In this document: positions 6,389 to 10,194 of the stretch, piece by piece | Position numbering within the stretch: the stretch's first letter is position 1 | How the letters are laid out: every line of letters starts with the position of its first letter | Source of the DNA: Candidatus Eiseniibacteriota bacterium | Lineage (GTDB): Bacteria; Eisenbacteria; RBG-16-71-46 | NCBI GenBank assembly: GCA_005893365.1 | Contig: VBPB01000082.1 | Location: 1 to 10,194, forward strand | Direction of reading: 5' to 3' | Length of the DNA: 10,194 bases | Translations under genes and position numbers: made by a program | The notes under the pieces: generated by a model | What the model was told of the DNA's origin: nothing | Databases searched by the model: none | Seen by the model: only the letters and a program-made list of their open reading frames with translations

Positions 6389-7362
6389 CCCTGGCGGAGG
6401 CCCCCACCGAGACGCGCGCGGCGGGGGTGTGGCTGCGCGCCCATGGGATCAGCGGGCGCATCTTCGCGCGCAAGCCGAACGTGGCCTACTTCGCCGGCAT
6501 GGACTACGTCCCGATGCCCAATGCCACCGGGCTCAGCAACCTGCTGGCGGCGGCGCGCGCCGAGCGCGTGGACGTGCTCTTCCTCTCGCCCATCGAGCTC
6601 GGCACGCGCCCGCAGTTCGAGCCGCTGGCCTATGCCACCCAGCCCATCCCCGGGCTGGCGCTCTTACAGTCGAGCGCCCCCACCCTGGACCACGCCTTCG
6701 TCCTGTTCCGCTTCACCGGCGAGGTGGCCAGCGACGGCGTCCTGGACTCGGCGCTGGTGACCGCGAGCGAGCACTACGCCGCGATGCCCAACGCGTCCAA
6801 CCGGGCCCGGTTCGCGCTCGCGGGCAATCTCATCAACCTGGGCCGCGCGCGCGAGGCGCTCGCCCCGCTCGCCGCCGCGGAGCAGGCGAGCCCGCGTGAC
6901 CCCCTGGTCGCGCGCTGGCAGGCGCAGGCGAACCTGGCGCTCGGCGACTACGCGCGGGCCGCGGCGGCGTGCCGGCGCGCGATCGCGCTCGGCAGCGACA
7001 CCGCCTGGGAGCGGGGCCAGCTCGGACGGTCGCTGGTGAAGCTGGGTCGCGCCGGCGAAGCCCTCCCGCTGCTGCGCGCCGCCGTGGCGGCCGAGCCCGC
7101 GAATGCCGAGTTCGTGGAGAGCTTGGGCGCAGCCTACTACGACCTGGGCGACTTCGCCGCCGCGATGCCGAGCTTCGAGCGCACGCTCGCGCTGCAACCC
7201 GGAGACCAGCAGGCGCTCTACCACGCGGCGCGGATCCTGCTCCGCAATGGGGAACGGTCTCGGGCGGTGACGCTGCTGCGCGGGGCCCGGGAGCGCGCGG
7301 CGTTCACGCTCGAGGCGCTCTCGGCCCTGGCGGACTCGCTCGGCGTCGCGGGTGTAGAGTGA
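6181..7362 (+). CDS. GT-C glycosyltransferase with TPR domain, 3' part (last helices, periplasmic segment, TPRs)
   Basis: This frame gives 393 residues that continue the gene begun at 5081. It opens with a GT-C helix (HLYLLPFYLCGTVALVL) and, after a Pro-rich loop, a last helix near VALLATLAMVSSL (6325-6363). Next comes a soluble segment with RIFARKPNVAYFAGMDYVPM, as found in the extracytoplasmic tails of PMT_2-type enzymes. From about 6770 to the stop there are four or five TPR units, with typical helix pairs such as GNLINLGRAREALAPLAAAE, ANLALGDYARAAAACRRAIA, GRSLVKLGRAGEALPLLRAA, GAAYYDLGDFAAAMPSFERT. Topology would place the TPRs outside the cytoplasm. If read separately it could start at GTG 6217, GTG 6325 or ATG 6349, none with a convincing ribosome site. 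The stop is 5 nt before the next gene. Confidence 0.72.
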   Translation, partial: HLYLLPFYLCGTVALVLETGWPPRAGLARPRPGDAPPRPDPRAVTIGRVALLATLAMVSSLGAIRDTRLALAEAPTETRAAGVWLRAHGISGRIFARKPNVAYFAGMDYVPMPNATGLSNLLAAARAERVDVLFLSPIELGTRPQFEPLAYATQPIPGLALLQSSAPTLDHAFVLFRFTGEVASDGVLDSALVTASEHYAAMPNASNRARFALAGNLINLGRAREALAPLAAAEQASPRDPLVARWQAQANLALGDYARAAAACRRAIALGSDTAWERGQLGRSLVKLGRAGEALPLLRAAVAAEPANAEFVESLGAAYYDLGDFAAAMPSFERTLALQPGDQQALYHAARILLRNGERSRAVTLLRGARERAAFTLEALSALADSLGVAGVE

Positions 7363-7367
7363 GGGAC

Positions 7368-8909
7368 GTGAGCGATACGCCTGAGCGCAACCCCCGCCCC
7401 GCGCCCGCCTGGAAGCCGCTCGACGCGCGCCAGCGGCGGGTGCTCGGGGTGCTGATCGAGAAGGCCAAGACCACGCCGGCCGCTTATCCGATGACGGTCA
7501 ACGCGATCGTCACCGGCTGCAACCAGAAGAACAACCGCGACCCGGTCACCGCCTACGACGACTTCGGCGTCGAGAAGGCGCTCGACGAGCTGCGCACGCT
7601 GGGCGCGGTGAGCGAGATCGACTGGCTCGGCCGGGCCGCCAAGTACAAGCATCACGCCTACGAGTGGCTGGGTGTCAGCAAGGCCGAGCTGGCGGTGCTG
7701 GCCGAGCTGATGCTCCGGGGCGCCCAGGCGCTCGGGGAGTTGCGCGCCCGCGCGGCCCGCATGGAGCCCATCGCCGACCTCGCGGCCCTCAAGCCCATCG
7801 TCGATGCCCTGCTCGAGCGCGGGCTGATGATCGCCCTGACGCCGCCGGGCCGCGGTCAGATCGTCAGCCACGGTCTCTACCCCGCCGAGGAGCTCGCGGC
7901 GCTCAGGGCCCAGGTCGCGGGCCATCACGCGGGCCCTGCGGAAACCGGCCACGTCGCCCGGCCACGCGCCCCCTCACCCGCCGCATCCGATGTGCTCGCC
8001 GCGATCGGCAACACGCCGCTCGTTCGCCTCCAGCGGGTCGTGCCTAAGGGCTCGGCCCGCGTGGTCGCGAAGCTCGAGTCGGCCAATCCCACCGGCAGCA
8101 TGAAGGACCGCATGGCGCGCGCGGCCATCGAGGCCGCCGCGGCCGGCGGGAGCCTCGCGCCCGGCGGCACGGTGGTCGAGTACACCGGCGGCAGCACCGG
8201 CGTGTCGCTCGCGCTCGTGTGCGCGGCGCGCGGCTACGGCCTCGAGATCGTCACCTCGGATGCCTTCAGCGAGGAGAAGCGCCGGACGATGAGCGCCCTG
8301 GGGGCCCGGCTCACCCTCGTGCCGAGCGAGCAGGGGCGGATCACCGCCGCGCTCATCCAGGCGCTGATCGCGACCGCGCGCGAGATCAGCGCCCGCCCCG
8401 GCGTGTTCTGGACCGACCAGCTCAACAACCGCGATGCCGCCACCGGGTATCACGCCCTCGGCGAGGAGTTGTGGACCCAGACCGGTGGCGCGATCGACGC
8501 TTTCGTGCAGGTGGTCGGCTCGGCGCACTCGATCCACGGCACCGCGCACGCCCTGAGAGCCCATCGGCCGTCGCTCGCGGTCATCGCGGTCGAGCCGGCC
8601 GAGTCGGCCGTGCTCTCGGGCGGACCCTCGGGGTCGCATCGCATCGAGGGCATCGGGCTCGGCTTCGTCCCGCCCTTGTGGCACCCCGACCAGGTCGACG
8701 AGATCCTCGCGGTCACGACCGACGAGGCCAAGGCGATGGCGCGCCGGCTGGCGCGCGAGGAAGGCATCTTCGCGGGGACGTCGACGGGCGCCAACGTGGT
8801 CGCGGCCCTGCGCGTGGCCGCGCGGCTCGGCCCCGCCGCGACGGTGGCGACCCTCATCGTGGATTCCGGCGCCAAGTACCTCTCGACCGACCTGTTCCGC
8901 GAGGGCTGA
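7368..8909 (+). CDS. DUF480 (YceH-like winged-helix) domain fused to cysteine-synthase-like PLP enzyme
   Basis: One uninterrupted frame of 513 residues holds two families. Residues about 15-185 are DUF480/UPF0502 (E. coli YceH, about 215 aa): RRVLGVLIEKAKTTPAAYP (23-41), NAIVTGCNQKNNRDPV (45-60), AVLAELMLRGAQALGELRAR (109-128). A Pro/Ala linker (about 186-206) leads to a fold-type II PLP domain (207-513): IGNTPLVRL (213-221), NPTGSMKDR with the Schiff-base Lys246, TGGSTG (273-278) in place of the usual TSGNTG, TDQLNN (349-354), GSAHS (384-388) where OASS has GTGGT, and DSGAKYLSTDLF (499-510) carrying the cofactor-binding Ser. The GTG at 7368 has GAGG three bases before it; GTG 7359, overlapping the upstream stop, is an alternative. 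An internal GTG at 7992 could give a lone PLP protein. Cysteine synthesis, a related beta-replacement reaction, or PLP-dependent sensing are all possible. Confidence 0.88.
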   Translation: MSDTPERNPRPAPAWKPLDARQRRVLGVLIEKAKTTPAAYPMTVNAIVTGCNQKNNRDPVTAYDDFGVEKALDELRTLGAVSEIDWLGRAAKYKHHAYEWLGVSKAELAVLAELMLRGAQALGELRARAARMEPIADLAALKPIVDALLERGLMIALTPPGRGQIVSHGLYPAEELAALRAQVAGHHAGPAETGHVARPRAPSPAASDVLAAIGNTPLVRLQRVVPKGSARVVAKLESANPTGSMKDRMARAAIEAAAAGGSLAPGGTVVEYTGGSTGVSLALVCAARGYGLEIVTSDAFSEEKRRTMSALGARLTLVPSEQGRITAALIQALIATAREISARPGVFWTDQLNNRDAATGYHALGEELWTQTGGAIDAFVQVVGSAHSIHGTAHALRAHRPSLAVIAVEPAESAVLSGGPSGSHRIEGIGLGFVPPLWHPDQVDEILAVTTDEAKAMARRLAREEGIFAGTSTGANVVAALRVAARLGPAATVATLIVDSGAKYLSTDLFREG

Positions 8910-8912
8910 CGA

Positions 8913-9302
8913 TCAGGCGGACTCGACCGCCGGCCTCGGCTCCGGCGACCTGAGCGCGAACCCGAGCGTGAACAGCGCGAACATGCCCGCCGCACCCCAG
9001 GCGAACTGGTTGTAGACGCCGGACACCGCCCCCACCACGCCGACCACGGCCGCCAGCCCGTTGACGACGACCAGCCCCCTCGCGATCGCCTCGCGCCCGG
9101 ATGAGGACGCCTCGCCCCGCGCCGCCCACGACAAGGCGGCGATGCCGCCGAAGAGCGCGGCGATCAGGCGATAGAGGAAGACCGCCTGGGCGTCCGCCCG
9201 GGCCCCATAGAGCGTGATCCAGAAGCCTGGGATCGCGAGGAAGTTGGCACAGATGATCAGCGCCGCCGCGGCGTAGGCGCTGAAGAGGACGCTTGGTTTC
9301 AT
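8913..9302 (-). CDS. Small four-helix membrane protein
   Basis: The 129-residue protein runs from an ATG at 9302 to a TGA at 8913-8915. CTCC at 9310-9313 (GGAG on the coding strand) lies seven bases before the start, which fixes it; a much longer upstream reading of the same frame is rejected. Four hydrophobic helices are seen: about residues 5-31, 42-59, 73-95 and 98-117. The pattern of a first helix, a short LYGARADAQ loop and a second helix starting RLIAALFGGIAALSW is common in small uncharacterised bacterial membrane proteins, loosely similar to DUF4345-type proteins, but I cannot name the family with certainty. It converges on the DUF480-PLP gene with only three bases between the two stop codons, and no terminator is visible there. 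Function unknown. Confidence 0.78.
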   Translation of the reverse strand: MKPSVLFSAYAAAALIICANFLAIPGFWITLYGARADAQAVFLYRLIAALFGGIAALSWAARGEASSSGREAIARGLVVVNGLAAVVGVVGAVSGVYNQFAWGAAGMFALFTLGFALRSPEPRPAVESA

Positions 9303-9581
9303 CGTTCGACTCCGGAGCGAGGCGACCGGACCCACCGGCCGCCCTGCTCCAGGTTCAGCGCAAGGACCGCGCCGGCCCGCCCGCGACGCGCGGCCGAAGG
9401 AGACCCGCCTCACGGCTCGGCTTAGGCGCGCGTCGGGGTGATCGGTCTCGGGCCGACGTCGCGCCCTCTCATTGCAGTCCCGGGCGATCGCCGTGCGATT
9501 CGCCACCATGACCGGTGAGAGTATCCTGGTGCGGCGCCGCGGCGGCGGCCGGTCGACCTTCCCCCTGCGGAGGAAACGCAG

Positions 9582-9995
9582 ATGATCGCCAAGGGCATCA
9601 CGCCAATCCTCAACGTCTCGAACCTCCAGGCCAGCTTCGCCTGGTTCGAGAAGCTGGGCTGGATCAAGGGCTGGGACTGGGGCGATCCACCCACGTTCGG
9701 TGGCGTGTGCTCGGGGACGTGCGAGATCTTCCTGTGCGAGAACGGCCAGGGCGGCCGCGGACGCAGCTCGGTCGCCCAGACGTTCGGCAACACCGGCGAG
9801 GAGCGGCAGGACCGGGGCGTTTGGATGAGCATCTGGGTGGAGGACGTCGACGCGGTGCACCGGCACTGTCTCGAGCAGGGTCTCGAGGTGACCTGGCCCC
9901 CGACCGACATGCCCTGGAACGTGCGCGAGATGCACGTGCGTCATCCCGACGGCCACGTCTTCCGGATCGGCCGGGGTCTCGAGGAGACCGGGTAG
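9582..9995 (+). CDS. VOC-superfamily (glyoxalase/bleomycin-resistance-like) protein
   Basis: The 137-residue single-domain protein has the two beta-alpha-beta-beta-beta halves of the vicinal oxygen chelate fold. The first opens with ITPILNVSNLQASFAWFEKLGW (residues 6-27, quoted as the strand ITPILNV and helix QASFAWFEKLGW). The second opens with GVWMSIWVEDVDAVHRHCLE (79-98) and ends with the typical EMHVRHPDGHVFRIG (116-130). Glu116 or His118 could be ligands, but the usual metal-binding His in the first strand is absent, so a non-enzymatic binding protein of the bleomycin-resistance type is as likely as an enzyme. GGAGG at 9569-9573, eight bases before the ATG, is the best ribosome binding site in the window. 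It is a single-gene unit divergent from the 9302 gene. Substrate unknown. Confidence 0.88.
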   Translation: MIAKGITPILNVSNLQASFAWFEKLGWIKGWDWGDPPTFGGVCSGTCEIFLCENGQGGRGRSSVAQTFGNTGEERQDRGVWMSIWVEDVDAVHRHCLEQGLEVTWPPTDMPWNVREMHVRHPDGHVFRIGRGLEETG

Positions 9996-10009
9996 GGCGG
10001 GCGCCACCT

Positions 10010-10194
10010 TCACGCGGCCTCGACCCCGGGGTCGAGGTGCTGCCCCGACCGGGGCCCGCGGCGCACCGCCACCGCGGCGACGTGATGCGGCGGGATGCGG
10101 AACGAGACGAGCTGCCAGCGCGCCGCCTCCGCGGCATCGCGGAACACCACGGCGGGCCGGTCGCCGTCCAGGCGACAGACGATCCTCGCCAGCG
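10010..10194 (-). CDS. C-terminal part of an unrecognised protein (5' end beyond window)
   Basis: On the minus strand a frame enters at the right edge and runs 60 codons to a TGA at 10010-10012. The reading LARIVCRLDGDRPAVVF and RWQLVSFRIPPHHVAAVAVR alternates strands and helix like a compact folded domain. Its codons end in G or C almost throughout, as in the clear genes, which makes it likely to be real. I do not recognise the family. It converges on the VOC gene with 14 nt between stop codons; the perfect palindrome at 10018-10037 lies inside its last codons. Confidence 0.55.
   Translation of the reverse strand, partial: LARIVCRLDGDRPAVVFRDAAEAARWQLVSFRIPPHHVAAVAVRRGPRSGQHLDPGVEAA
10018..10037. 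repeat. Perfect 20-bp palindrome, possible bidirectional terminator stem
   Basis: CCTCGACCCCGGGGTCGAGG is exactly self-complementary over 20 bases, centred between 10027 and 10028, and the flanking pair does not extend it. A second dyad, GCCCCG/CGGGGC, follows at 10042-10055. It falls at the convergent junction of the VOC gene and the partial minus gene, inside the latter's 3' end. There is no T-tract on either side. It may help end transcription from either direction or bind a dimeric protein; both ideas are inference. Confidence 0.45.

Noticed and set aside
8906..8916. Shared terminator between the convergent DUF480-PLP and small membrane protein genes
   Set aside because: Only three bases separate the two stop codons and I see no stem with a T-tract around them.
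9531..9558. Short palindromes GCGGCGCCGC and GGTCGACC before the VOC gene
   Set aside because: Only 10 and 8 bp long, expected often by chance at this base composition; no paired copies found.
9303..9581. Possible small gene or promoter pair in the 279-nt divergent intergenic region
   Set aside because: No frame has both a ribosome site and plausible composition. TATCCT at 9522-9527 resembles a -10 box but has no matching -35 at 16-18 nt.
9303..10013. Upstream extension of the small membrane protein gene on the minus strand to 10013
   Set aside because: It lies antisense to the VOC gene, and its product there is low complexity; ATG 9302 has a proper Shine-Dalgarno and begins the membrane protein.
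1..10194. CRISPR arrays, tRNA or rRNA genes, insertion sequences, prophage or defence genes
   Set aside because: No spaced direct repeats, cloverleaf, transposase or phage-like proteins were seen; all well-supported frames fit ordinary chromosomal families.

Overview
The window is a very GC-rich (roughly 70 %), gene-dense stretch of bacterial chromosome. Codons end almost always in G or C, genes overlap by 4 nt, and GTG and TTG starts are used alongside ATG. Gene content (YwaF-type membrane protein, DUF3311/SSS symporter pair, GT-C glycosyltransferases, DUF480) fits an uncultivated soil or subsurface lineage such as Rokubacteria/Methylomirabilota, Gemmatimonadota or Myxococcota. The phylum cannot be decided from the sequence. 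I see no rRNA, tRNA, CRISPR array, transposase or phage gene.

Layout. (1) 1-352, minus: N-terminal part of a GT39-like GT-C membrane glycosyltransferase running off the left edge. (2) 353-515: divergent intergenic region with a weak promoter candidate and a leader hairpin. (3) 516-3258, plus: a tight three-gene unit of YwaF/TIGR02206-type membrane protein, membrane-anchored left-handed beta-helix (hexapeptide) acyltransferase-like protein, and MFS transporter with a TTG start. (4) 3259-3363: short gap with a good sigma70-type promoter whose predicted transcript begins almost at the next ATG. (5) 3364-8909, plus: a second tight unit of DUF3311 small membrane protein, SSS-family sodium/solute symporter, a GT-C glycosyltransferase with a C-terminal TPR domain (split by a 1-nt frameshift near 6181), and a DUF480 (YceH-like) domain fused in frame to a cysteine-synthase-like PLP enzyme. 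(6) 8913-9302, minus: four-TM small membrane protein. (7) 9303-9581: 279 nt divergent intergenic region with no gene visible and no convincing promoter. (8) 9582-9995, plus: VOC/glyoxalase-fold protein. (9) 10010-10194, minus: C-terminal end of an unrecognised protein entering from the right edge.

How they may work together. The DUF3311/SSS pair is a familiar uptake module for small organic acids or similar solutes. The two GT-C proteins point to envelope glycosylation from polyprenyl-linked sugars. The most unusual object is the DUF480-PLP fusion. DUF480 proteins are built of winged-helix domains, so this is a winged-helix module on the same chain as a fold-type II PLP enzyme. That is formally parallel to MocR regulators (winged helix plus fold-type I PLP domain) and to the CymR-CysK regulator/enzyme pair, and suggests a PLP-dependent sensor or regulator. 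This functional reading is inference; the domain fusion itself is seen directly.
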